Source of the DNA: JAQVYB01 sp964490935
GTDB lineage: Bacteria; Verrucomicrobiota; Kiritimatiellia; RZYC01
Length of the DNA: 64,000 bases
Direction of reading: 5' to 3'
Assembly: GCA_964490935.1 (NCBI GenBank)
Contig: CAZBEO010000001.1
Span: forward strand, 62,001-126,000
A program made the translations under genes and the position numbers. Shown in pieces: positions 8,584 to 16,508 of this stretch; the stretch's first letter is position 1, and every line of letters begins with the position of its first letter. The notes under the pieces were generated by a model. The model had not been told where the DNA came from, made no database searches, and was given only the letters and a program-made list of their open reading frames with translations.

Positions 8584-9519
8584 ATGACCTCTCCCGAACT
8601 CGTGACTATTCCCGATTCATTCAACTACATCGGAATCTTTCTTACCTTCCGCTGTCCCTACCGCTGCTCCTACTGCATCAACCAGTACGGCAACGGCGTT
8701 CACCTCGACTACCCCGAAATCCCCGGCACCGACTGGGTGAATTTCTTCCGCCGACTCCCCGCCAACGACATACCCATTACCCTCCAGGGCGGTGAACCCG
8801 GACTCCACCCCGACTTCTTCTCCATCCTGCACGACACCCTCGAATTTCACCCCGTGGACATCCTGACCAACCTCGCCTTTGATCTCGACCGCTTCATTGC
8901 CGAGATTGATCCCGCTCGCATCAATCGACCCGCCCCTTACGCCCCCATTCGCGTCAGCTTCCACCCCGAACAATTTTCTCTGCCCTTTATCACCGAAAAA
9001 ATTCTTCTCCTCATGAACGCTGGATTCCGCGTCGGCCTCTACGGCGTAACCCACCCCAATCAGACAGACCTCATGGAAGAGGCCGCCAGCACCTGCCGAA
9101 ACCTGGGCATAGACTTCCGACTCAAACCCTTTTTGGGCACCCACCAAGGAAAACTCCACGGACAATACACCCACCCCGATGCCTGCGACGGAAAGTCCCC
9201 CCGCACCTGCGACTGCGCCACCTCTGAACTGCTCGCCGCCCCCGACGGCACCATCCACCGCTGTCACACCTTTTGCTACCGGCACCTCCAACCCGTGGCC
9301 ACCATCTACGATGCCCAACTCACCCTCACCGACGACTTCACCCCCTGCAATCTCTTCGGCCAGTGCAACCCGTGCGACATCAAAGTAAAAAACAACCGCT
9401 TCCAGCAGTTCGGCCACGTCGCCACCCGCATCCGAAACATTCGCTCAAAAGTTTGCGACATGATGGCCCCGGGAGGGGCCGAGGATAATAGCCCGGGGTC
9501 AGCGACCCCGGGAAGTTGA
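8584..9519 (+). CDS. Radical SAM protein with cysteine-rich C-terminus
   Basis: The protein has 311 residues from the second ATG, which is seven bases after AGAGG; the ATG at 8578 is only one base from it. The CPYRCSYC cluster near residue 24 is the CxxxCxxC that binds the SAM-cleaving 4Fe-4S centre, and LQGGEPGLHP follows as the SAM-binding GGE motif. Near residues 195-265 further cysteines (CDCATSELLAAPDGTIHRC, CNLFGQCNPCDIK) look like a SPASM/twitch-type auxiliary cluster. The substrate is unknown; the GT9 gene beside it suggests surface-glycan or carrier modification. The last 20 or so residues (from DMMAPGG) are encoded by a dispersed repeat element, so the original C-terminus was probably replaced. 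Confidence 0.85.
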   Translation: MTSPELVTIPDSFNYIGIFLTFRCPYRCSYCINQYGNGVHLDYPEIPGTDWVNFFRRLPANDIPITLQGGEPGLHPDFFSILHDTLEFHPVDILTNLAFDLDRFIAEIDPARINRPAPYAPIRVSFHPEQFSLPFITEKILLLMNAGFRVGLYGVTHPNQTDLMEEAASTCRNLGIDFRLKPFLGTHQGKLHGQYTHPDACDGKSPRTCDCATSELLAAPDGTIHRCHTFCYRHLQPVATIYDAQLTLTDDFTPCNLFGQCNPCDIKVKNNRFQQFGHVATRIRNIRSKVCDMMAPGGAEDNSPGSATPGS

Positions 9520-9650
9520 CAAACAAAACAAGATGCACCCCGGAGGGGGTGCATGGGGTGTTGGAGAATCAGAAACCCAGGGTCTTCCGACCCCTGTGCT
9601 ATATGCCTTCACCCCATCCGGGATGTAACTCACGCGGACTTTTGTCGGTG
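9459..9650. repeat. About 165-bp dispersed hairpin element, copy 1, with 19-bp flank
   Basis: 9459-9622 matches the reverse complement of 51172-51336 at most positions. It contains tandem hairpins (GGCCCCGGGAGGGGCC; CCCGGGGTC-AGC-GACCCCGGG; GCACCCCGGAGGGGGTGC; a GGGTC...GACCC stem). The 19-mer acgcggacttttgtcggtg at 9632-9650 recurs at 51337-51355 in the same orientation, although the core is inverted. The element supplies the 3' end of the radical SAM gene. No transposase is present. Confidence 0.75.
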
Positions 9651-9657
9651 GAATCAA

Positions 9658-10638
9658 TCATCGGAACGATTGGATCAGATCGCCGGAGACGACGGTTTTG
9701 CGGGTGCCGTCGGGGAGGCGCAGGACGAGGGCTCCCTCCGGCGTAATGGATTCGGCATGGCCTTCGAGGGCTCCCGCTTCCTGTCGTACGGTGACGGTTC
9801 GGCCGAGCGTGCAGCTTCGGGCGCGCCAAGCCTCGAGCACCGGTTCAAATCCTTCCGTGCAAGCCTGCACGTAGCGCCGTTCAAAGGATTCGATAATCGT
9901 GCGGGCGAGCGCCCTGCGGTCGAGCGGCGCGCCGGCCTCGGCGGCCAGCGAGGTGGCCTGTTCGCGCAGTTCCGGCGGAATGGCATCGGCGGGTGTGTTG
10001 ATGTTGAGTCCGATGCCCAGGACGGCGTAATCAATCGAATCGAGATCAAAGCCAGCTTCCGTCAGGATGCCGCAGATTTTTTTTTCGCCGATCAGCAGAT
10101 CGTTCGGCCATTTCACCTCGGCACGAATTCCGGCAGTCTCTTCAATCGCTTCGGAGACGGCGACGGCGGCCAGCAGGGGCAACAAGGTGAGACTTCGTGG
10201 AGAAAAGCCGGGGCGCAACAGCATGGTAAAACACAGGCCATGCGAGGCATCCGAGAGCCATGCGCGCCCGCGCCGCCCCCGTCCGTCTGTTTGGTGTTCA
10301 GCAATGAACAGGGTGCCTTCAGGGCATCCGGAGAGAGCGGCCTCTTTGGCGGTCGTATTGGTGGACGGCAGTTGCCTGAAGTAGTGAATGCCTTGTTGTC
10401 CGAAGTGCTTTGTTTGAAGCTGAAAGCGTATTTCTTCGGGCAGCAGGAGGTCGGGCGCGGCATGGAATCGGTAGCCTTTTCGGTGGGCGGATTCGATGCG
10501 GTAGCCCATCTCGTTAAGGGTGGCGACCTGTTTGCTCACGGCCATTCGGCTGATACCGAGTTGCGTGGCGAGGCTTTCGCCGGTGAGCCAGCCGTCAGAC
10601 GTGCGCAGTGCGGTAAGAATCGAATCGCGATTAGTCAT
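9658..10638 (-). CDS. birA: BirA: biotin-[acetyl-CoA-carboxylase] ligase and biotin operon repressor
   Basis: The protein has 326 residues from MTNRDSIL, behind a GGGGGGAG ribosome-binding site. An N-terminal winged HTH (LATQLGISRMAVSKQV, about 23-38) is followed by the ligase domain with GRGRRGRAW (about 125, biotinyl-AMP loop) and KWPNDLL (about 180). A small C-terminal SH3-like domain ends the protein. It transfers biotin to the carrier lysine of acetyl-CoA carboxylase; the HTH suggests it also represses biotin genes, none of which are in the window. Its start overlaps the stop of the upstream U32 gene by 8 bp, so translation is probably coupled. Confidence 0.93.
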   Translation of the reverse strand: MTNRDSILTALRTSDGWLTGESLATQLGISRMAVSKQVATLNEMGYRIESAHRKGYRFHAAPDLLLPEEIRFQLQTKHFGQQGIHYFRQLPSTNTTAKEAALSGCPEGTLFIAEHQTDGRGRRGRAWLSDASHGLCFTMLLRPGFSPRSLTLLPLLAAVAVSEAIEETAGIRAEVKWPNDLLIGEKKICGILTEAGFDLDSIDYAVLGIGLNINTPADAIPPELREQATSLAAEAGAPLDRRALARTIIESFERRYVQACTEGFEPVLEAWRARSCTLGRTVTVRQEAGALEGHAESITPEGALVLRLPDGTRKTVVSGDLIQSFR

Positions 10639-13084
10639 GTTCACTCCCCCCGGCAGCGCGCAGGCGATCCGCCGCTTCGCTTGCCAACCCCACGGTTTGA
10701 TCACGGTTTTCCTGCAGTAATTCGATGCGAAAAGCAGCGGCCCCGCGAAAAGCGTCGGCCTCGAGAAGAGCCAAGGACGACTCGGGTTGGTTGCGGATGA
10801 TCTGATTGCGCCCGACCTGATCGCGCAGGGCCCTATACGTCACGCCCTTGCGGTCCGTCAGTTCCAATTCGTTGGCCTTGCATGGTTCGCCGCACTTCGG
10901 CCAGCCATGCCCCGTGCCGAGGTGATGCGCGTAGAGGCAGTATTGGGTAAAGAAGAGCGTGGGATGATGGTACGCGAGCCATTCCCAGCGACCAGGGTCG
11001 GTTTGGCGCGCCAGGAGGGCGCGGGCCTCTTCATCGAGTTCGAGCGCGGGGGTCAGAGCGGTCAATCCGCAGCGCAGGGCTTTTTGCGCGGCGGCGGGGT
11101 GCGCGATGTTGAGGGAAAAATCGCCGATCAATTCCAGGCCCGGGTGCAGTCGCCGCATGCGGCGGAAGGCACCCCAGGTGCGTGCGAGATAGAAATCAGG
11201 TTCGAGCGCGGCATGCTCTTCAATGAGATGTGCCTGCGGTTCGGTGATCACGCGCGGGCTGGTCAATCCCACCGGGAGGCCCGCTTCGCGCGTCCGGGCT
11301 AGGGCCTCGCGTAGAGCCTTTCCACCCGGAAATTCCAAGTAGATTCCCACGGGCGCGGCCATGTGCGGTGCGTGTTCGAGAAGCGCATCGAGTTGTTCTT
11401 CGGAGCGGACCAACCATTTCAGCACGGGTGCATAGGCCCCGGCTTCCTGAAGCACCGGCAAGGGCTCTTCGGGAAGGACGATATGCTGTTCAGCGTGTAG
11501 GCGCTGCTCTAGTAGGCGCTCAACCAGTTGGCGGCGCAGCTCGTTGAGCACGCTTTTCGGGATCATGAGGTCCGTTTGCTGAACCTGACCCTCCGCGCCT
11601 TCCAGCGTGATGGAGCCGGGGGCGTAGGGCGTATCGCCAAGGCGGCCCAACTGCTCGGTCAGCACCTCAAGGGTCGTCGGGCGGGTGCGGGCAGGCTCGG
11701 GCACGTGGGAGGATTCCACCTCCGCCTCGTGACCTGCCGCATCGCGCCCGTACAGGCGGAGGGGCCGCCCCGCCGACGCAAACAACCTAAAATCCAACAG
11801 CACCGGATGCGGTGTGGTGATCTTGGCGTATGACTGGCGCAGCTCGCGGTCCAGCACCGGATCGGACGTCTTCCACACCGTCATCCCCGGGCGCAACGAT
11901 GAAAGCTCCACGTCCTCCCGCCCAAAACCAAGTTCATACGCCTCGGGACCATGGCCCGAAGCAGGCAGACGTTGTGCCTGATAAATGCGGGCACCGGACC
12001 TGCGCCCCTCCGTATCCGGATAATCAAAGGCCACGCCGTCGCCCGGCTGTGGGGGAAAGAGCAAGTCCTTCGCCGTGTCCAGAATAACCGATCGCCTGCC
12101 GATGCGCGAAAGAGTTCCAAGCAGCAAACCTTGGTGCCCCACGAGGCGGGAATCAACCAGTTCCGCATGTTCGTCGCCATGGACATAACCGGCGGTTTGC
12201 CCGCGTGCAAAAAGAATTTCCAGCGTCTGATGGGGCCGCTCGGTGCTGACCTTCTGATCGCGAAGCGCCGCCTGAATGGCATCGCGGTAGGCCGCCACCG
12301 TCGCAGCCACGTAGTCGGCCTTTTTGAGGCGTCCCTCGATCTTGAAGCAGGTCACGCCCGCCTGGATGCGCTCCTGCACAAAATCGAGCCCGCAGAAATC
12401 TTTTGGGCTGAGGAGGTGGCGACCCGGCGTTTCGAGGGGTGAACCGTGATTGGAGAGCGCGTAGGGTAGCCGACACGGCTGAGCGCACGCCCCCCGGTTT
12501 GCGCTGCGCCCGCCCATATAAAAACTGGCATGACACTGCCCGGAATAGGAGATGCACAAGGCCCCGTGCACAAACACCTCGAGTTCCACGGAGGTCTGCC
12601 AGCGAAGGTGGCGAATTTCCTCGGTGCTCAGCTCGCGCGGAAGAATCACGCGCGTAATGCCGAGTTCCTCCTGCGCCCAATTGATCGCCTCGGGCTCTGA
12701 AAGGGTCATTTGTGTGGAGGCGTGCAGCGGAAGCGAGGGAATCCGACGGTGAATCCAGTCGGCCAGGCCGATGTCCTGTACAATCACGGCATCCACCCCC
12801 GAATGCGCCGCCGCCTCGGCCAGTCGCACCGCTTCATCCCACTCATTTGGAAAAATCAGCGTGTTCAGCGTCAGATACAGCCGCACATTATGCCGGTGAC
12901 ACAGCGCCACAGCCTCCCCTAATCGCGGCCCTTCAAAATTCTCCGCCCGCAATCGGGCATTGAACCGGCCCGTACCCAGATAGACGGCATCCGCGCCATT
13001 CGCAATCGCGGCGCGCAAAGACTCCTCGTCACCTGCGGGCGCGAGCAATTCAATTGGGACGGGTTGCAGTGGCTGGCTTGTCAT
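10631..13084 (-). CDS. Peptidase U32 family protein (RlhA-like, long form)
   Basis: The protein has 817 residues. It opens with ELLAPAGDEESLRAAIANGA, typical of the U32 N-terminus. The family signature EVFVHGALCISYSGQCHAS is at about 175-193, with further cysteines in RGACAQPC. The long C-terminal extension with DUF3656-like character matches the 750-850-residue forms. Members include RlhA, which hydroxylates a cytidine of 23S rRNA, and proteins annotated as collagenase-like peptidases; the iron-sulfur-binding cysteines fit the RNA-hydroxylation role better. It is cotranscribed with birA through an 8-bp overlap. Which reaction it performs cannot be settled from sequence. Confidence 0.88.
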   Translation of the reverse strand: MTSQPLQPVPIELLAPAGDEESLRAAIANGADAVYLGTGRFNARLRAENFEGPRLGEAVALCHRHNVRLYLTLNTLIFPNEWDEAVRLAEAAAHSGVDAVIVQDIGLADWIHRRIPSLPLHASTQMTLSEPEAINWAQEELGITRVILPRELSTEEIRHLRWQTSVELEVFVHGALCISYSGQCHASFYMGGRSANRGACAQPCRLPYALSNHGSPLETPGRHLLSPKDFCGLDFVQERIQAGVTCFKIEGRLKKADYVAATVAAYRDAIQAALRDQKVSTERPHQTLEILFARGQTAGYVHGDEHAELVDSRLVGHQGLLLGTLSRIGRRSVILDTAKDLLFPPQPGDGVAFDYPDTEGRRSGARIYQAQRLPASGHGPEAYELGFGREDVELSSLRPGMTVWKTSDPVLDRELRQSYAKITTPHPVLLDFRLFASAGRPLRLYGRDAAGHEAEVESSHVPEPARTRPTTLEVLTEQLGRLGDTPYAPGSITLEGAEGQVQQTDLMIPKSVLNELRRQLVERLLEQRLHAEQHIVLPEEPLPVLQEAGAYAPVLKWLVRSEEQLDALLEHAPHMAAPVGIYLEFPGGKALREALARTREAGLPVGLTSPRVITEPQAHLIEEHAALEPDFYLARTWGAFRRMRRLHPGLELIGDFSLNIAHPAAAQKALRCGLTALTPALELDEEARALLARQTDPGRWEWLAYHHPTLFFTQYCLYAHHLGTGHGWPKCGEPCKANELELTDRKGVTYRALRDQVGRNQIIRNQPESSLALLEADAFRGAAAFRIELLQENRDQTVGLASEAADRLRAAGGSEHD

Positions 13085-13142
13085 GATTGCAGCGGATATA
13101 GCCTATTCCTCTCTTTCGCGCAATACCTCGGCAGAAATTATC

Positions 13143-13682
13143 CTACAGCGTGGACGCGCTATCCGGCGGAACGGCTCCCATTCTGCGCTTCAGTTCTTCG
13201 AGAAATGCAGCGAGATTCCCTTCGGTTATTTTTGCATGCGGGATAACATGCGCCTGCATGGTTCCGATAAAGAGGTAGCTGTGCGTCGGGGTGGACTCCA
13301 CCCGTTCAATGCCCTGAAACAGCACCCTATGTTCTCCAACATCCGTTCGTTCAACAAGCCCCGCAGTCGTAAGTTCCAACTCATGCCGACACAAAACTCC
13401 CGCGTTTGCGTCCTGTTTGTACATGTTGGCCAGCGTCTTAGTTTTGACTCTCCCCGCGAAAAACCAGAAGAGCAGCAGAAAAAGCGTACCCACACCCTCA
13501 AAAACCAGGATTCCCTCCGGATTTTCCCCAAGTCCTATCTCAACCAGACCGATCACCAGAAAAAGCAGTGCAAAGGCCGCAACAAGAATAATTTTTCTCC
13601 TGCGGATGTATGGGTTGTTCTTCAGGCAGTCTCGGTTGAAGGCCGCCAAGTCTTCCATATCCACCGTGTATTGAATTTTCAT
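13143..13682 (-). CDS. YcxB-like membrane protein
   Basis: The protein has 179 residues starting at MKIQYTVDMEDL, four bases after the stop of the DJ-1 gene. It has an N-terminal soluble stretch, two hydrophobic segments at about 30-50 and 57-75, and a C-terminal domain with TTAGLVERTDVGEHRVLFQGIERV and THSYLFIGTMQAHVIP. That order is the pattern of the YcxB-like family, which has no assigned function. It is the last gene of the NERD/DJ-1/YcxB operon. The frame extends upstream as an open frame within the DJ-1 gene, which is a shadow. Confidence 0.65.
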   Translation of the reverse strand: MKIQYTVDMEDLAAFNRDCLKNNPYIRRRKIILVAAFALLFLVIGLVEIGLGENPEGILVFEGVGTLFLLLFWFFAGRVKTKTLANMYKQDANAGVLCRHELELTTAGLVERTDVGEHRVLFQGIERVESTPTHSYLFIGTMQAHVIPHAKITEGNLAAFLEELKRRMGAVPPDSASTL

Positions 13683-13686
13683 TCGT

Positions 13687-14277
13687 TCACTTTCGTGCAA
13701 GGTGAACCGGAATCGGCCCCTCGTGCGGGGCAAGGTCGCAACACATGTTTTTGGCGATGCGGGCGGCCTTTTCATAACCATCCACCAGCTCGACCAGGCG
13801 AAGCGCAAAGAGAAACGAGGTTCCCGCCGCACGCGCGGTGAAGAAACCGTCATCCGCCGCAAACGGCTCATCCACCCACTGCGCGTCGGGCATATCCCGC
13901 TCAAGGCCCGGATAACAGGTACAACGACGCCCCGCAAGCACCCCTGCATCGTAGAGCACTTTCGGCCCGGCGCAGATGGCCGCCAACCGTTTGCCCTGCT
14001 CGCTAAAATCCACAATCCACTCGCCCAGCAGCTCACTGCGGCACAAACGCTCCACGCCACCCGTACCGCCCGGGATGACGATCATGTCAAAGAGGTCACG
14101 GTCGAGGTCTCCTAGAAGACAGTCCGGCAGAAGCTGCGTACCGCGTGCGGCAATGACCACACCATCGCGCAGGCCCGCCACCACCACATCCCATTCCGCC
14201 CGGCGCATTACATCCACGGCTATGACCGCTTCCATCTCTTCCACGCCATCCGCCAAAGGTACTACCACGTTGGTCAT
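13687..14277 (-). CDS. DJ-1/PfpI family protein (YajL/DJ-1 type)
   Basis: The protein has 196 residues. It shows EEMEAVIAVDVMRRAEW near residues 13-29, very close to human DJ-1, and AICAGPK with the reactive cysteine Cys102 paired with Glu16. TARAAGTSFLFALRLVE near the C-terminus matches the third part of the active site. Proteins of this type act in oxidative and carbonyl stress; deglycase activity is reported but disputed. The start ATG overlaps the NERD gene stop (ATGA), and the YcxB-like gene follows after four bases, so the three form an operon. Confidence 0.92.
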   Translation of the reverse strand: MTNVVVPLADGVEEMEAVIAVDVMRRAEWDVVVAGLRDGVVIAARGTQLLPDCLLGDLDRDLFDMIVIPGGTGGVERLCRSELLGEWIVDFSEQGKRLAAICAGPKVLYDAGVLAGRRCTCYPGLERDMPDAQWVDEPFAADDGFFTARAAGTSFLFALRLVELVDGYEKAARIAKNMCCDLAPHEGPIPVHLARK

Positions 14278-15020
14278 GCGTTCCTCCTGTCCATGTGCCT
14301 GAGTTCACCCGAAACGGCGGCGACCTCCGCTTCGCTCAAGGGAAATTCGCCCGGCTCGATCAGTACGCGCTGCATCGCATCCGGGCCGCAAAGCATCACG
14401 CCGGCCACACCCTGCATTCCCCCTTCGAGCCGCCCTCCCGCAAAACAGATAATTGGACTGACCGGTACGCTCCGCCCGAGCTTCTCCGAAAGATGTTTTT
14501 GCAGCGTGCCGACCGACTGCTTCACCTGCTCCAGCGGAGAGCGGTCCGGACGTTTCCCGTCATACAGAATGTCCTGCCCGCTCACCGACATCGTGCCGGA
14601 CCAGTTTTTTGTTTCCACCACGAAAACACCCGTCGGCCCCACCACCACATGGTCCATATCCGATGCCGCCCCGCGCAACAGCAAACCGTGAAAAACCGTG
14701 AAAGTGGCCGGAAGCAGATACAGAGCACGCGCCACCTGCTCCTCCCCCTGCGCTCCCTTGAAATACGAGGCCAAACGCCTCTCTCCCGCATACAACACCA
14801 GCGCCAACCCGGCGCACAGAGCGACCAGCGCCAACCCGGCCGTCGAACGCGCCACATCCGGATACGGCAGTGCCGCCCGCAGAAAAAATCCCGCCAGAAA
14901 CATAAACAAGAGCAGGGGAAACATGCCCCGCATGAAGCCGGTAAAGCGCGGACGCACACCCGGACTGCCCACCACTTCGGCGAACGTCACGCCGCCATCT
15001 GATTTCTTTGTTCGCGCCAT
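14274..15020 (-). CDS. NERD domain membrane protein
   Basis: The protein has 248 residues from MARTKKSDG, eight bases after GGGAGGT; an ATG six bases earlier is too close to that site. Two hydrophobic segments at about 35-53 and 61-82 are followed by a NERD domain: GAQGEEQVARALYLL (about 92), FHGLLLRGAASDMDHVVVGP (about 112-130) and GVFVVETKNWSG (about 133). The D...VETK arrangement is the nuclease-like core of this family. NERD proteins are thought to act in DNA processing, but the activity here is unproven. It is the first gene of an operon with DJ-1 and YcxB-like genes. Confidence 0.85.
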   Translation of the reverse strand: MARTKKSDGGVTFAEVVGSPGVRPRFTGFMRGMFPLLLFMFLAGFFLRAALPYPDVARSTAGLALVALCAGLALVLYAGERRLASYFKGAQGEEQVARALYLLPATFTVFHGLLLRGAASDMDHVVVGPTGVFVVETKNWSGTMSVSGQDILYDGKRPDRSPLEQVKQSVGTLQKHLSEKLGRSVPVSPIICFAGGRLEGGMQGVAGVMLCGPDAMQRVLIEPGEFPLSEAEVAAVSGELRHMDRRNA

Positions 15021-15121
15021 ACTCATCGACCTCCCGCACCGGTTATCCAATCAATGTGTTTACTTTTCAACTAAAACCTCATAAATTTCCAGTCCGTTCA
15101 CCCGTAAAAGAGAGGTGCCTT

Positions 15122-15349
15122 ATGAACCCTTGTTTAGCCTTTGGTCAGCCCGGTTGGCTGGAAATACTCCTGGTCCTGCTGATTGCCCTGCTCCTGTTCG
15201 GCTCGAAAAAACTACCCGATCTCGCGCGCGCCCTCGGGAAAAGCCTCAGTGAATTCAAGCGCGGCAAGGATGAAGTCGTCCGGGAACTCACCCAAAGCGA
15301 CGGGCCGGGGGAAAAAGAGAAAGAGGACGAACCCACAAAGCCACTCTAA
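15122..15349 (+). CDS. tatA: Sec-independent translocase protein TatA
   Basis: The protein has 75 residues, with GAGAGGTG before the ATG. The N-terminal half has the transmembrane helix LEILLVLLIALLLFGSKKLPDLARALGKS, including the FGSKKLP hinge and the following amphipathic helix, then a charged tail (GEKEKEDEP). TatA forms the pore of the twin-arginine pathway that exports folded proteins. No tatB or tatC is adjacent, and the gene stands alone between divergent and convergent neighbours. TatE or TatB identity is less likely given the short tail. Confidence 0.95.
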   Translation: MNPCLAFGQPGWLEILLVLLIALLLFGSKKLPDLARALGKSLSEFKRGKDEVVRELTQSDGPGEKEKEDEPTKPL

Positions 15350-15370
15350 GGGCCTTGGAGCCCTTTTGTT
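15348..15370 (+). terminator. Weak intrinsic terminator after tatA
   Basis: A 6-bp stem AAGGGC/GCCCTT at 15348-15353 and 15360-15365 is followed by a T-rich tail interrupted by one G. It overlaps the tatA stop codon. Confidence 0.5.
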
Positions 15371-15374
15371 TCAC

Positions 15375-15400
15375 TGGAGGGCGAGCGTCCACGCGAGCCG
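15375..15400. repeat. Dispersed GGCGAGCG...CGCGAGCC repeat
   Basis: The sequence TGGAGGGCGAGCGTCC plus ACGCGAGCCG can fold as GGC-GA-GCG-TCCA-CGC-GA-GCC, with facing GA/GA mismatches. Other copies are at 2191-2215, 19059-19084 (minus), 19176-19201 and 33896-33921 (minus), always between genes. Confidence 0.6.
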
Positions 15401-15434
15401 CTTCAGCCGACGGATTTCCGTCCGGCCAGGAAAC

Positions 15435-16319
15435 TCAACTCAACTGCTTGCGCACACAGACCACATTGCCCCGATCACGATATTCCACATGATCGAAAAT
15501 CATCCGACTCAGAAAGATGCCGCGTCCGCAGGGTTTGTAAAACGACTCCGGCGCCAGCGGACTCGGGACATCCCGCCAGTTGAACCCCTCGCCTTCGTCC
15601 CGAAGAATCCATTCACAGAACTTCCCCCGGACGCCGTGGTATTCAATCGTCACCAAGCGGCGTGCCCGGTTGTCATCCGACAAACGCTCCTCGTGAATTA
15701 GGCGCAATCCATCCGACTCGTACAACGCCTTTTCCTTTTCCTGCTGCGTGATACCCAAATTGCCGTGCTCAATGGAGTTACTCAGCAATTCATCCAGTCC
15801 GAGAATGAGGTCCAGCCGTTCCTTTTCAGTAAAAACGATTTTAGTTTGAGCCACCAGATACTGAGCCGTCCGAGTGGTGGCCTCGATACGATTGTCCACC
15901 TGCATAATCAGCGAACGCTCGAGCACCATGCGGCTCAACTCGTGCCCTCCGTCGCGCTCAGAAATCACAATGGCATATTTGTGCAACAATTGCAGAAGCT
16001 GCTTGTCCGACACCGGTTTCTGAAGGAAGTTGTTTGCGCCCGCGTTAAGTGCCCGCGAGGCCGCCTCCGCCGAGCCTTCCCCCGTAATGATGATCACCAC
16101 CACATCCTTGTTTTTCTCGCGTATATTCTGCAGAAGGGTGATGCCGTCCATCCGAGGCATTTGAACGTCAGTAATCACCAGGTCGGGGCATTCGCGTTCG
16201 AACAGTTCAAGGGCCTCGGCACCATCTCGCGCCGCAATCCATTGGTACCCTTGCTTCTGAACCACGGCGGTCAGGTAGGTGCGGGCCGTGCTGTTATCCT
16301 CTGCGATCAGTATTTTCAT
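15435..16319 (-). CDS. Response regulator fused to an anti-sigma-type ATPase domain
   Basis: The protein has 294 residues from MKILIAEDN; a start at 16379 would add 20 residues unlike a receiver. The receiver domain (about 1-120) has the acidic pair ED, the phospho-acceptor in LVITDVQMP (about Asp51) and LQKPVSDKQ with the conserved Lys. The C-terminal domain (about 150-294) has an N box (GLDELLSNSIEHGNLGI), RDEGEGFNW and GRGIFLSRMIFDHVEY, which resemble RsbW/SpoIIAB-type (HATPase_c_2) folds rather than sensor kinases. Such fusions usually control a partner-switch or sigma factor by phosphorylation; no partner is adjacent. It is divergent from htpG. Confidence 0.82.
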   Translation of the reverse strand: MKILIAEDNSTARTYLTAVVQKQGYQWIAARDGAEALELFERECPDLVITDVQMPRMDGITLLQNIREKNKDVVVIIITGEGSAEAASRALNAGANNFLQKPVSDKQLLQLLHKYAIVISERDGGHELSRMVLERSLIMQVDNRIEATTRTAQYLVAQTKIVFTEKERLDLILGLDELLSNSIEHGNLGITQQEKEKALYESDGLRLIHEERLSDDNRARRLVTIEYHGVRGKFCEWILRDEGEGFNWRDVPSPLAPESFYKPCGRGIFLSRMIFDHVEYRDRGNVVCVRKQLS

Positions 16320-16508
16320 AGGCCAATCAGTCTGCCTTCCATGCGACGACAGGATAAAACGAACTTGTTCAAGCGACATAAAGAGTAGATAAATCAGCTT
16401 GACGAATCAACCCTTCGTTCTGATAAAAAAACGCTCAACCCATCGGTAAATGAAGACTGGCTGTGGAGACGCACTGCGCATCCAACGCCGCACAAAAAGG
16501 AAAAGACC

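Noticed and set aside
9553..10800. 415-codon open frame on the plus strand
   Set aside because: It overlaps birA and the repeat element; birA on the other strand has clear domains and a ribosome-binding site.
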